30,035 nucleotides of DNA. It comes from JAIBBG01 sp040381475. GTDB lineage: Bacteria > Bacteroidota > Bacteroidia > Flavobacteriales_D > Sanyastnellaceae. The stretch lies in the NCBI GenBank assembly GCA_040381475.1, contig JBEIHH010000024.1, positions 1-30,035 of the forward strand, written 5' to 3'. Within the stretch, counting starts at the first letter, position 1. Each line of letters starts with the position of its first letter. This document shows positions 17,237 through 25,306 of the stretch, in pieces. Under the pieces are notes generated by a model. The model worked only from the letters and a program-made list of their open reading frames with translations. It did no database searches and had not been told where the DNA came from. A program made the translations under genes and the position numbers.

Positions 17237-18157
17237 ATGAAAGAAAAAAGGTCGCTTAGAATTCTTTATGTGCTTGCTTTCTATATTGCTCTACAACTAT
17301 CCTGGTGGGGTTATCATATCGTTCAGTTGAATAGCGAACTGTTTGAACTGAAGGCTGAAACAGCAGGACTGGCGAATCAGTCAGAATTCAGTACAAGGGT
17401 CATGATGGTTATCGGTGAAGGAACGGTATTTTTCATACTGCTGGCGCTTGGATTCTGGTACATCAAACGCACTGTTTCCAGAGAATTGGAGCTCGCGAGA
17501 ATGGAGCAAACTTTTTTGCTCTCAGTCACGCATGAGCTCAAAACACCGATTGCTGCTGTTAAACTCAATCTGGAGACAATGAAGTCACGGAGACTATCAG
17601 AAGAGCAATTTGCTCAGTTGATAGCGCAGGCATTGACAGAAACAAAACGACTGCAATCGCTCACTGAAAATATACTACTTGCAACAAGACTGGATCAGCA
17701 ATCGGGCTCTCTGTTGCGCCATCCTGTCAATTATTCTGCCTTGGTGGAATCTGAAGTTGGCCGGTTCAAAAAAATATTTAATACAGAAATTCTGAGCAAA
17801 ATTGCTGGTGACATTTTTGTCAAAGGTGATGAACAGATGCTGTCTGCAATGGTGATAAACCTCATTGACAATGCGATCAAATATTCCGGTGATAGAATTG
17901 AATTGACCTTATTCACCCGGACAGGCGAGGCTATTCTTGAAGTTGCTGATTTTGGCACTGGTGTGCGGCTTGAAGACTCTCAAAGAATATTTGAAAAATT
18001 TTACCGCGGCGGCAACGAACAATCCAGAACCACAAAAGGCACTGGTCTAGGGCTTTTCATTGTTCGGAATGTAGCAAATCTTCATGCTGGCCATGCTTCT
18101 GTTCGCGCCAATAGCCCGAAAGGAAGCATCTTTGCAGTGAGTATACCGATTAATTAA
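17237..18157 (+). CDS. Orphan sensor histidine kinase
   Basis: The 306-residue inner-membrane kinase has two membrane helices (about 9-29 and 56-76) flanking a very short periplasmic loop of about 26 residues, so it has no room for a classical sensor domain. HisKA covers about 85-150, with the phosphorylation site H99 in FLLSVTHELKTPIAAVK. The HATPase domain follows with N box MVINLIDNAIKYS, G1 VADFGTGV and G2 GTGLGLFIVRNVA. I see no HAMP domain. The ATG at 17237 is preferred; a GTG at 17219 is possible. No response regulator is adjacent. The gene ends 5 bp before gpmI, so the two are almost certainly co-transcribed. Confidence 0.92.
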   Translation: MKEKRSLRILYVLAFYIALQLSWWGYHIVQLNSELFELKAETAGLANQSEFSTRVMMVIGEGTVFFILLALGFWYIKRTVSRELELARMEQTFLLSVTHELKTPIAAVKLNLETMKSRRLSEEQFAQLIAQALTETKRLQSLTENILLATRLDQQSGSLLRHPVNYSALVESEVGRFKKIFNTEILSKIAGDIFVKGDEQMLSAMVINLIDNAIKYSGDRIELTLFTRTGEAILEVADFGTGVRLEDSQRIFEKFYRGGNEQSRTTKGTGLGLFIVRNVANLHAGHASVRANSPKGSIFAVSIPIN

Positions 18158-18162
18158 ATTGA

Positions 18163-19686
18163 ATGGCTAATCAGAAAAAGGTTTGTCTTGTAATTCTGGA
18201 TGGTTGGGGCAAGGGAGCGCCAAACAAGAGCAATGCTATACATATGGCTAAAACTCCTTACGCCAGCTATTTGAGTCAAACATATCCATGGGCAGAGTTG
18301 CGCACGGAAGGAGAAAATGTGGGTCTACCCGAAGGTCAGATGGGCAACAGTGAAGTAGGTCACATGAACATTGGAGCGGGTCGTGTTGTGTATCAGGATC
18401 TTGTTAGAATCAATATTGATATTCGAGATGGAAAGTTTCATGAGAACAAAACGCTCACGGATGCTTTTCGCCATGCGGCCTCGCAAAACAGATCAGTTCA
18501 TCTCCTGGGTCTTGTAAGCGACGGTGGAGTGCACTCTCATATTGATCATCTTAAGGCGTTGGTAGATCTAGCAAACAACTATAAAAATGTTTCAACTTAT
18601 GTCCATGCATTTACCGACGGACGGGATACTGATCCAAAAAGCGGTCTCGATTTTGTCCGGGATTTGCAAACGCATCTTCATGCCAAAACAACTCGTATTG
18701 CTTCGGTAATTGGCAGGTATTACGCGATGGACAGAGACAAGCGATGGGACCGGGTTGCCAGAGCTTATAATCTCATGGTGCGCGGTGAGGGAACTTCATT
18801 CAGGTCTGCAGAGGATGCCGTGCTAAGAGCATATGAAACGGATATTACTGATGAATTCATTGAACCATCATGGATGGAAGATGAAAATGGGTTGCCGCTT
18901 GCGATGATTAAACCGCATGATGTTGTGATCTGTTTCAATTTCAGAACTGATCGTTGTCGTGAAATCACTATGTCTTTGACACAACAAAATTTTGCTGAGT
19001 TTGGCATGGAGAAAATGCCGCTGTATTACGTTACGATGGCGAATTACGACGATACTTTCAGAGAAGTAAATGTGGTTTACGATAAAGATAATCTCGCCGA
19101 TACTTTGGGTGAAGTAATTGAGAAGAACAGTAAAACGCAAGTTCGAATAGCGGAAACTGAAAAATATCCTCATGTCACTTTCTTCTTCAGCGGTGGGCGT
19201 GAATTGGAGTTTAAAGGTGAAAGAAGGATCATGATTCCCTCTCCAAAGGTTGCTACTTACGACCTGAAGCCTGAAATGAGTGCACAGGAAATAGCAGACG
19301 CCATTACTGGTGATATGAAGATGAATCATCCGGATTTTATCTGTTTGAATTTTGCAAATCCGGATATGGTAGGACATACTGGTGTATTTGATGCGATTGT
19401 CAAAGCTGTCGAAACAACGGACCATTGTCTCAGGCAGGTCGTTGAAGCCGGCTTGAAGGAAGATTATTCTTTCGTAATAATCGCTGATCACGGCAATGCT
19501 GACTTTGCACTGAATGAGGATGGTACGCCAAATACTGCGCATACTACCAATCCTGTTCCGGTTTGGATAATTGATAGAGATGTCAAATCGGTAAGGAATG
19601 GAAAACTGGCCGATGTTGCTCCTACGATTTTACATCTGTTGGGTTTGGATCAACCCGCCGCTATGACCGGAATTGTCCTGGTATAA
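18163..19686 (+). CDS. gpmI: 2,3-bisphosphoglycerate-independent phosphoglycerate mutase
   Basis: The 507-residue enzyme interconverts 3- and 2-phosphoglycerate in glycolysis and gluconeogenesis. It belongs to the alkaline phosphatase superfamily and has normal family length. Visible residues include VILDGWG (metal-binding D13), GQMGNSEVGHMNIGAGR with the catalytic serine S63, VHAFTDGRDTDP, GRYYAMDRD, FNFRTDR, ANPDMVGHTG and ADHGNAD (metal ligands). It follows the histidine kinase by 5 bp. After its stop there is only a weak hairpin (ACCAT/ATGGT, 19720-19733, followed by TTTTAGGG), which may serve as terminator towards the convergent helicase gene. Confidence 0.97.
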   Translation: MANQKKVCLVILDGWGKGAPNKSNAIHMAKTPYASYLSQTYPWAELRTEGENVGLPEGQMGNSEVGHMNIGAGRVVYQDLVRINIDIRDGKFHENKTLTDAFRHAASQNRSVHLLGLVSDGGVHSHIDHLKALVDLANNYKNVSTYVHAFTDGRDTDPKSGLDFVRDLQTHLHAKTTRIASVIGRYYAMDRDKRWDRVARAYNLMVRGEGTSFRSAEDAVLRAYETDITDEFIEPSWMEDENGLPLAMIKPHDVVICFNFRTDRCREITMSLTQQNFAEFGMEKMPLYYVTMANYDDTFREVNVVYDKDNLADTLGEVIEKNSKTQVRIAETEKYPHVTFFFSGGRELEFKGERRIMIPSPKVATYDLKPEMSAQEIADAITGDMKMNHPDFICLNFANPDMVGHTGVFDAIVKAVETTDHCLRQVVEAGLKEDYSFVIIADHGNADFALNEDGTPNTAHTTNPVPVWIIDRDVKSVRNGKLADVAPTILHLLGLDQPAAMTGIVLV

Positions 19687-19744
19687 AGATGATCGCATCG
19701 TGCAATGCATTTTATATTGACCATTAAGATGGTTTTAGGGCTTT

Positions 19745-22183
19745 TTAATCATCCCATTGAAATGTCATCTTGCGTATTCTATCTTCAAGACTTTCAGAAG
19801 TCATACGCTCACGCAATCGGTCAACCATGATTGGAAAAGCAAACGGCGTTGGCTTATCCGGATAGGTGATGATGATTTTCTGATTGTTGATCCTCGTTAG
19901 TGCTTTGCGCAGTCGGGGCATTTCGAGTTGAAAATTAATTACTTCATCGTACGATTGTCTTAGAAGAAGATTATCCGGATCATAATCTGTGAATACCTGA
20001 AAAATTAATTGGGCAGAGCTTTGAAGATGCCTGTCTTTGATTTGCTGACCCGGATAGCCTTTAAAGATCAATCCTGAGATCGCTGCGATCTCTCTGAATT
20101 TTCTTGAGGCCAACTCTGAAGAATTCACCCCGGCCATGACATCCTGTTCGAGGGAATCGGTGTCCGTAAGTGCAGACCCTAAAGCTTCTTCAAGACGAAT
20201 GGGTTGATCACTCAACAATTCGAAACCGTAATCATTGTATGCCAATGAAAATGAAACCGGATATAGTTGACTCAGCCGGTATGCAAACAATGCAGCCAGT
20301 CCTTCGTGAACAAACCTTCCCTCAAACGGATAAAAGAGGGCGTGATGTCCATCTTCTGTTTCAAACATTTCTATAAGAAACTCATTTTCCTCAGGAACCT
20401 TTGATCTCTCATTTTGCAATCCAATGATCGGTTGAATGATTCTTAGTTCAATGTCCGAAAGACGAGTATTGTCCGGATGATTTGCTTCCTGAATTTTTCT
20501 TCTTAACATGACACTCATCTTGGACGAAAGCGGCAGACGCCCTCCAAGCCATGCAGGACTTTTGCCTCCTGGTCGATTCGTTTTGCGAACAGTAGCTGTA
20601 AGTTCTTTAACCCGGACAAGTTCAAGATTGATACCGGCAAACCAGAATGAATCACCTTCTTTCATTTGCGCAATGAAAGACTCTTCCACATGACCTAAGA
20701 TACCACCTCTGGCGAATTTCACAGTCATCATGGTTTCACTCACGATGGTGCCGATCGACATTCTGTGTTTTCTGGCAATCCGACCGCTTGAAACTTTATA
20801 CAAACCATCCGTTCTGATGAGTTTCTTATAGTCTTCGTATTTGTTCAGGGAATTGCCGCCGGTGGCGGTGAAAAGCAAGAGCTTATTCCATTCATCATCC
20901 GTCAATGTGTGGTAACAAAATGTTGTCCTTATTTCCGAAAGTGTTTTATCCGCATCAAATCCGGATCCGATCCCGAGCGTTACCAGATATTGCATAAGCA
21001 CATCGAAGCAAAGTGTCATGGGAATTTTTTCTTCAAGAAATTCTTCTGAAATAGCCTGGCGCAATGCTGCAGCTTCGATAAGTTCCAGTGAATGAGTTGG
21101 AAGAAAATAAATCTTGCTTGGAGCATCCGGCCGGTGACCACTTCGCCCGGCGCGTTGCACGAATTTGGCAACACCCTTCGGACCGCCGATCTGCACAATG
21201 GTTTCAACTGGAGCAAAATCGACTCCAAGATCCAGGCTGCTTGTGCAGATTACTGCCTTCATTCGACCTTCGTAGATAGCATCTTCTACCCAATTTCGGA
21301 TTTCTTTGCTGATACTGCCATGGTGCATGGCCATTACCCCCGCCAGAGATGGATCTGCTTCCAAGATTTTGCGATACCATATTTCGCATTGCGATCTCAC
21401 ATTGGTGAAAATCAATGTCGATTCACTTTGATGAATAATCGGAATCAGTTCTCTGAGCAAGTTGGTCCCCAAATGCCCTGCCCACGGCATACGTTCTGCT
21501 TTTTCAGGTAAGACGCTGATAACCTCGATATTTTTTTTGATGTCGCTTCGGATGATTATGCCGTTTTGATGACGGTCAGCACCTAACAACACCTCTTTGG
21601 CCTCATTTAAATTTCCAATTGTGGCCGAAATTCCCCAGATCAAAATATTCGGGCAAAGTGTTTTCAACCTGCTCAGCGCCAGTTCAACCTGCACTCCGCG
21701 TTTAGAGCCAAGAAGTTCATGCCATTCGTCAGCGACGAATAACATCAGATTGGAGAGAATCTTTTCTCCGTCTTTCATGGCCAGCAAGAGGTGTAAACTT
21801 TCAGGAGTGGTAATCAGAACATTCGGAATTTCAGAACGCTGCAATTTTCTTTCGGCGGTTGACGTATCTCCGGTTCTGATGCCAACTTTGACCGGAAGCT
21901 TCAAGTCATCTATAACCCGTTGTGCCGAAATCAGTATTTCTTTTGCCAATGCCCTGATAGGAGTGAGCCATATAAGTCGCAGACCTTTCACTGGGGTGGA
22001 ATAATCTGTGAATTGGCACAGAAAGGGTAGGAGCAGTGAATATGTTTTCCCGCTACCGGTCGGTGCATTGACGATACCGTCTAGCCCGTCAGAGCTCGCT
22101 TTCCATGCTTCCCGCTGAAAGGACATTGGTTCCCAGCCGCGGGAATTCATCCAGGACTCACACTTTCCTATCTGAGCCTGCAT
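19745..22183 (-). CDS. Lhr-type DEXH helicase, ligase-associated DNA-damage-response family
   Basis: The 812-residue superfamily 2 helicase has Walker A APTGSGKT (residues 40-47, K46), DEWH Walker B at 152-155 inside VADEWHELLGSKRGVQ, motif III SATIGN, and motif VI QIGGPKGVAKFVQRAGRSGHRP. The C-terminal half carries the winged-helix and DEAD-assoc regions of Lhr proteins, including the stretch LRKALTRI...PTPFAFPIMVDRLRERM. These features match the family usually found beside an ATP-dependent DNA ligase, a beta-lactamase-fold exonuclease and a phosphoesterase. None of those partners is in this window. The ATG at 22183 gives the expected N-terminus. It is convergent with gpmI and divergent from the TPR-like gene. 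Confidence 0.92.
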   Translation of the reverse strand: MQAQIGKCESWMNSRGWEPMSFQREAWKASSDGLDGIVNAPTGSGKTYSLLLPFLCQFTDYSTPVKGLRLIWLTPIRALAKEILISAQRVIDDLKLPVKVGIRTGDTSTAERKLQRSEIPNVLITTPESLHLLLAMKDGEKILSNLMLFVADEWHELLGSKRGVQVELALSRLKTLCPNILIWGISATIGNLNEAKEVLLGADRHQNGIIIRSDIKKNIEVISVLPEKAERMPWAGHLGTNLLRELIPIIHQSESTLIFTNVRSQCEIWYRKILEADPSLAGVMAMHHGSISKEIRNWVEDAIYEGRMKAVICTSSLDLGVDFAPVETIVQIGGPKGVAKFVQRAGRSGHRPDAPSKIYFLPTHSLELIEAAALRQAISEEFLEEKIPMTLCFDVLMQYLVTLGIGSGFDADKTLSEIRTTFCYHTLTDDEWNKLLLFTATGGNSLNKYEDYKKLIRTDGLYKVSSGRIARKHRMSIGTIVSETMMTVKFARGGILGHVEESFIAQMKEGDSFWFAGINLELVRVKELTATVRKTNRPGGKSPAWLGGRLPLSSKMSVMLRRKIQEANHPDNTRLSDIELRIIQPIIGLQNERSKVPEENEFLIEMFETEDGHHALFYPFEGRFVHEGLAALFAYRLSQLYPVSFSLAYNDYGFELLSDQPIRLEEALGSALTDTDSLEQDVMAGVNSSELASRKFREIAAISGLIFKGYPGQQIKDRHLQSSAQLIFQVFTDYDPDNLLLRQSYDEVINFQLEMPRLRKALTRINNQKIIITYPDKPTPFAFPIMVDRLRERMTSESLEDRIRKMTFQWDD

Positions 22184-22188
22184 AACGC

Positions 22189-22219
22189 TTGTTTTCTGAA
22201 TTAGTTTTGATCATCTTTG
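22189..22219 (+). promoter_or_regulatory. Putative promoter for the secreted TPR-like gene
   Basis: TTG at 22189-22191 and CATCTTTG at 22212-22219 are separated by 20 bp. The -7 element has one mismatch from TAnnTTTG and is followed by C, as usual. The leader would be about 65 nt. This lies in the divergent gap with the helicase gene. Confidence 0.4.
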
Positions 22220-22289
22220 CCGTAATATCGGGTTGCAGCATTTTTAGGCACCGTTTTTGAAAACTGCTTCCGGTCAAACAAAAAAACAC

Positions 22290-23012
22290 ATGAAAAAGTT
22301 AATTGGATTATTGATTTTTACTTGCTCTCTGGTTTTAGGCTCTTTTGCTCAGTCTGATAAGGACTATAAAGATTTGCTGACAATGTTCGTCAGTGAGAAA
22401 TATGAAAAATGCCTGTACAAAGCTGAGGGTTATACGTTAGGTGATGACACCAAAAAAGATCCTTTGCCATATCTGTTTATGAGCCGTTGTTATTATGAAA
22501 TGTCAAAAAAGGACGAGTTTAAGGAGAAATATCCCAACGCGTTCAAAGACGCATTGAAGTTCGCTTCAAAATATGGCTCTAAAGACAAGCAAAAGGTATA
22601 CATGGTTGACTACGAAGATTTTTTTGCGGAGCTTCGCAAAGCAGCTATGGCCGAGGCTGAATCCATGATGGATTCTGAAAAATACAGCAAGTCAAAGCAG
22701 ATTTATGACCAGTTGCTGGATCTTGATCCGAATGATGCCGGTGCACAGCTGATGCTTGGATTGTCTTTTCAGGCTCTGAAATCCAAAAAGGAAGCCGAAA
22801 CAGCTATTGCGAAGGCAAAGCAGATTTTGGTTGACAAAACAGCGGGACAGTCCAAGGAGCAATTGCAGCTTCTGCGCGATGCTCTATCACGTCATGCAAC
22901 TGCATTGAGCAGCAGCAACAAGGCACTTGCCAAGGAGTGGTTGGATCTGGGACTGGAATATTTTCCTGATGACAAGGAATACAAAGTAACCTACGATTCT
23001 ATTGGGGGTTAA
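22290..23012 (+). CDS. Secreted TPR-like protein of unknown function
   Basis: The 240-residue product starts with a signal peptide (MKKLIGLLIFTCSLVLGSFA, cleavage before Q). The mature part is helical. Two or three TPR-like units can be seen, the clearest at about 125-165 (MDSEKYSKSKQIYDQLLDLDPNDAGAQLMLGLSFQAL, cut here only as a landmark of an A-A-P pattern), plus a terminal unit around LAKEWLDLGLEYFPDDKEY. It is rich in Lys, Asp and Glu. Such proteins usually act as periplasmic scaffolds, but no partner is evident. A TTG at 22257 would add 11 non-signal residues and is rejected. It is monocistronic and ends at a hairpin terminator. Confidence 0.8.
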   Translation: MKKLIGLLIFTCSLVLGSFAQSDKDYKDLLTMFVSEKYEKCLYKAEGYTLGDDTKKDPLPYLFMSRCYYEMSKKDEFKEKYPNAFKDALKFASKYGSKDKQKVYMVDYEDFFAELRKAAMAEAESMMDSEKYSKSKQIYDQLLDLDPNDAGAQLMLGLSFQALKSKKEAETAIAKAKQILVDKTAGQSKEQLQLLRDALSRHATALSSSNKALAKEWLDLGLEYFPDDKEYKVTYDSIGG

Positions 23013-23036
23013 TCAAACCCTTCCCTCAAATAATAT

Positions 23037-23070
23037 AAGGTCAGCCTCAGGCTGACCTTTTTCTATTTTT
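23037..23070 (+). terminator. Terminator of the TPR-like gene, overlapping the convergent stop codon
   Basis: AAGGTCAGCC (23037-23046), loop TCA (23047-23049), GGCTGACCTT (23050-23059), followed by a T-rich tail to 23070 on the plus strand. The loop is exactly the reverse complement of the TGA stop of the convergent minus-strand gene. The minus-strand tail (ATATTATTT) is less T-rich but could give partial bidirectional function. Confidence 0.85.
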
Positions 23071-24015
23071 CCATTTTAATATCATCGGCCAGGGCCACTT
23101 GCCTCCCTGTACAGTATAATAGGGCGTCAGCTCTCCACCAAAAGATCTGAAATACTCTTCAATTTCTGGTACTACAGAACCTTCGAAATCGAACTCAATT
23201 GCTCTCTTTTCTTTGGAGAAAACAATACTTTCATATAGTGAAAGAGATCCAGCCGCGTTTAGTCTTTGACTTCGATCGACGGCACTCAGCAGATTGTAAC
23301 AAGTTGGTCCGTTCAAATTGCAAATGTTCAACGCAACAGGTTTTACCCCGTTCAAGACAACTGTCCAAAAACCGTATTCCGGATTTTGCAGCAATTCAAG
23401 AATTTTTTTGAGTATCGGTTCGTGAAGCTTAACTGGTTTATCCCGCAGATTGTTCCGAAGCATTTGCAAGGCTGTCAGAACATCACCGTTGTGCAACATG
23501 ATAAGGTTCTCTCTGCGTGCTTTGTTGATTTTATTCCTTCGGCTGGAGTCCATTCCGGATGATACTTCATCAATTGACCGATTGATGTCCAACCTATAGG
23601 TGTATCGAACAGTCGTTCTCATATTCTTCCAGATCATGGGTTGCATATCTGTCCATCCGCTTGGGAAATCAAGTTTATAGTAGGCAAATCCTGAGTTCGT
23701 CAGATATTCGGCAATGCAGGTTGAGATTTGTTTTTGAAATGACTGAACCTTCACAGGATTGTTTTTTGACTGAGCAATGCACAGTCCGATATGTGGTGAA
23801 AATGGCGGTGTGATCAGTGTTTGTATGCCATTTCTTCCTCCCACAAATGCTGAAAATTTTCCTACAATATTCTCCTTTTCATCCAAAATGAAAAATCGTC
23901 TGAATCGATGGTCATAACAGGATGCCCAAATTTCTGAACAGAAAAAATCCGTCTGTTCAACCAGATCCTGACAATCCTTTTTGACTTGAGCATGTTCAAC
24001 GATTCGAAAACTCAT
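23047..24015 (-). CDS. FemAB-like/GNAT-fold acyltransferase
   Basis: The 322-residue protein looks like the FemAB/BioF2-like branch of the GNAT superfamily. There is an N-terminal GNAT half (about 1-140), a basic segment SSRRNKINKARREN (about 157-170) that resembles the conserved R..I.KA motif of the family, and a second half ending with AIEFDFEGSV, EEYFRSFGGELTPYY, a typical FemAB-like C-terminal pattern. FemAB-type enzymes add amino acids from tRNA to peptidoglycan; many relatives in surface-polysaccharide loci are thought to aminoacylate or acylate sugars. The ATG at 24015 overlaps the flippase stop (ATGA), so translation is likely coupled. A longer frame to 24099 exists but overlaps the flippase gene with unrelated sequence. 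Substrate unknown. Confidence 0.75.
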   Translation of the reverse strand: MSFRIVEHAQVKKDCQDLVEQTDFFCSEIWASCYDHRFRRFFILDEKENIVGKFSAFVGGRNGIQTLITPPFSPHIGLCIAQSKNNPVKVQSFQKQISTCIAEYLTNSGFAYYKLDFPSGWTDMQPMIWKNMRTTVRYTYRLDINRSIDEVSSGMDSSRRNKINKARRENLIMLHNGDVLTALQMLRNNLRDKPVKLHEPILKKILELLQNPEYGFWTVVLNGVKPVALNICNLNGPTCYNLLSAVDRSQRLNAAGSLSLYESIVFSKEKRAIEFDFEGSVVPEIEEYFRSFGGELTPYYTVQGGKWPWPMILKWKNRKRSA

Positions 24016-25262
24016 GCGGTTTTTTCCTTTTTGCAATTTTGATTTAGAAAATAAAAAACTGCCATTGCATTGAGCACAAGGTAAACAACTTTTGCCCATA
24101 CCATCGTTTTCACAGCTCCGAATTCATCCATGCCGTTTGTCTTCGCAAGCCAAAACGCAGCTATTACGATAACGAAATGAAATGAGTCTATTGCCAGAGT
24201 ATACCATTGTCTTCCCAAACGATAAATGACAAATGAGAGGGTCCCTATAACGAAGTTCAGGGCATACCAGTAACTGAGTATCCGAAGATACGTCATGCCT
24301 TCCGACCAGGCTTCTCCAAAAATGAAGCCCAGTGTATTGTCTGGTAAAATCTGAACAATGCCTGCGAGGATTGCGGCAAAAGCAGAAAACCGGATGAAAT
24401 TTTTTGTGTAATAATCCCGCAGTTCTTCACCGCTCTGTATTTCTGAAATTCGCTGGTAAAATACCTGTCCGTATGAGGTTGAAAGCATTCCAAGAGGATT
24501 GAAAAATATCCTGCGGCTGAGTGCAATGAGCCCGATCGGAATCAATGCTTTTTCACCATAGAAGTAAATAAAAACTGCAACGTGTGCCCATTGTGCCAGA
24601 TTATTTAGTACAGCAGCTGGGACAGCAAATATCGGATAGTCTTTGTGCTGTGAAGCCAGCTCTGTTAGTTTCGCTTTAGACAGTTTTTTAAATAACAATG
24701 GTTCACTTTCCCTGAACTTAAACCATGAATAGGCAGTGGCAACAAAGTTTCCCACTATTGTGCCAGCAATAAGGCCTCCGAAACCAGAGTTCAACAAACC
24801 CATCGCAAGCTTAACAGGCTCTCCCGTTGCCGAATAGATGAGTTTTGCTTTAGCTGCTACGGCATAAGTTTTTTTTCGGCTAAACCAATAGTTGATGATG
24901 TTAAAGAAGGCAAGAAGAAAAACGGCAATAGGAAGTGTCCAAAGCCAAACCGATAATTGTGGATTGTGCGCCAAACTGCCTATGAGGTCACTGAGAAAAG
25001 TTGTTCCAATCAGTAAAACAAGACATGAAACAATGGCTACACGGGTCGCAAGCGCCGCAATATGCCTTGCATCCTCTTTGTTCTCCGGATGCATGATGGC
25101 GAATTCATACTTCCCTGTTACAACAACAGACAAGATACTGAGCAACATGAAATATTGTTCGAATGTGGCGAAATCTGATGGACTGAAAACCCTCGTCAGA
25201 ATAGGAGAAAGCAACAGTGCAATCCCCTGCCCGAGCGCTGTTCCGGTCAGCAGAGTGACCAC
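24012..25262 (-). CDS. Wzx-like polysaccharide flippase
   Basis: The product is a polytopic membrane protein with about twelve helices and the polysaccharide transporter N-terminus (LTGTALGQGIALLLSPILTRVFSPSDFATFE), characteristic of the PST/MOP flippase family. It would move lipid-linked glycan units across the inner membrane. The start is a problem: the frame offers GTG at 25262 (416 residues), but the family-like stretch FARNVVTLLTG begins further upstream. An in-frame CTG at 25310 that overlaps the dehydrogenase stop (CTGA) would give 432 residues. No ATG, GTG or TTG exists between that and the upstream in-frame stop. It lies between the Gfo/Idh dehydrogenase and the FemAB-like gene and is coupled to both. 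Confidence 0.85.
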   Translation of the reverse strand: MVTLLTGTALGQGIALLLSPILTRVFSPSDFATFEQYFMLLSILSVVVTGKYEFAIMHPENKEDARHIAALATRVAIVSCLVLLIGTTFLSDLIGSLAHNPQLSVWLWTLPIAVFLLAFFNIINYWFSRKKTYAVAAKAKLIYSATGEPVKLAMGLLNSGFGGLIAGTIVGNFVATAYSWFKFRESEPLLFKKLSKAKLTELASQHKDYPIFAVPAAVLNNLAQWAHVAVFIYFYGEKALIPIGLIALSRRIFFNPLGMLSTSYGQVFYQRISEIQSGEELRDYYTKNFIRFSAFAAILAGIVQILPDNTLGFIFGEAWSEGMTYLRILSYWYALNFVIGTLSFVIYRLGRQWYTLAIDSFHFVIVIAAFWLAKTNGMDEFGAVKTMVWAKVVYLVLNAMAVFYFLNQNCKKEKTA

Positions 25263-25306
25263 GTTGCGAGCGAATTCATTTTTCAGAACCGATCGGATAG
25301 CTTTCT

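Noticed and set aside
18868..19542. A 224-residue minus-strand open frame inside gpmI
   Set aside because: It is antisense to a fully conserved enzyme, has an unusual Ile/His/Arg-rich composition and resembles no protein.
19720..19733. Hairpin ACCAT/ATGGT between gpmI and the helicase gene
   Set aside because: The stem is only 5 bp and AT-rich with an interrupted T-tract, so it is too weak to list as a terminator; it is mentioned under gpmI.
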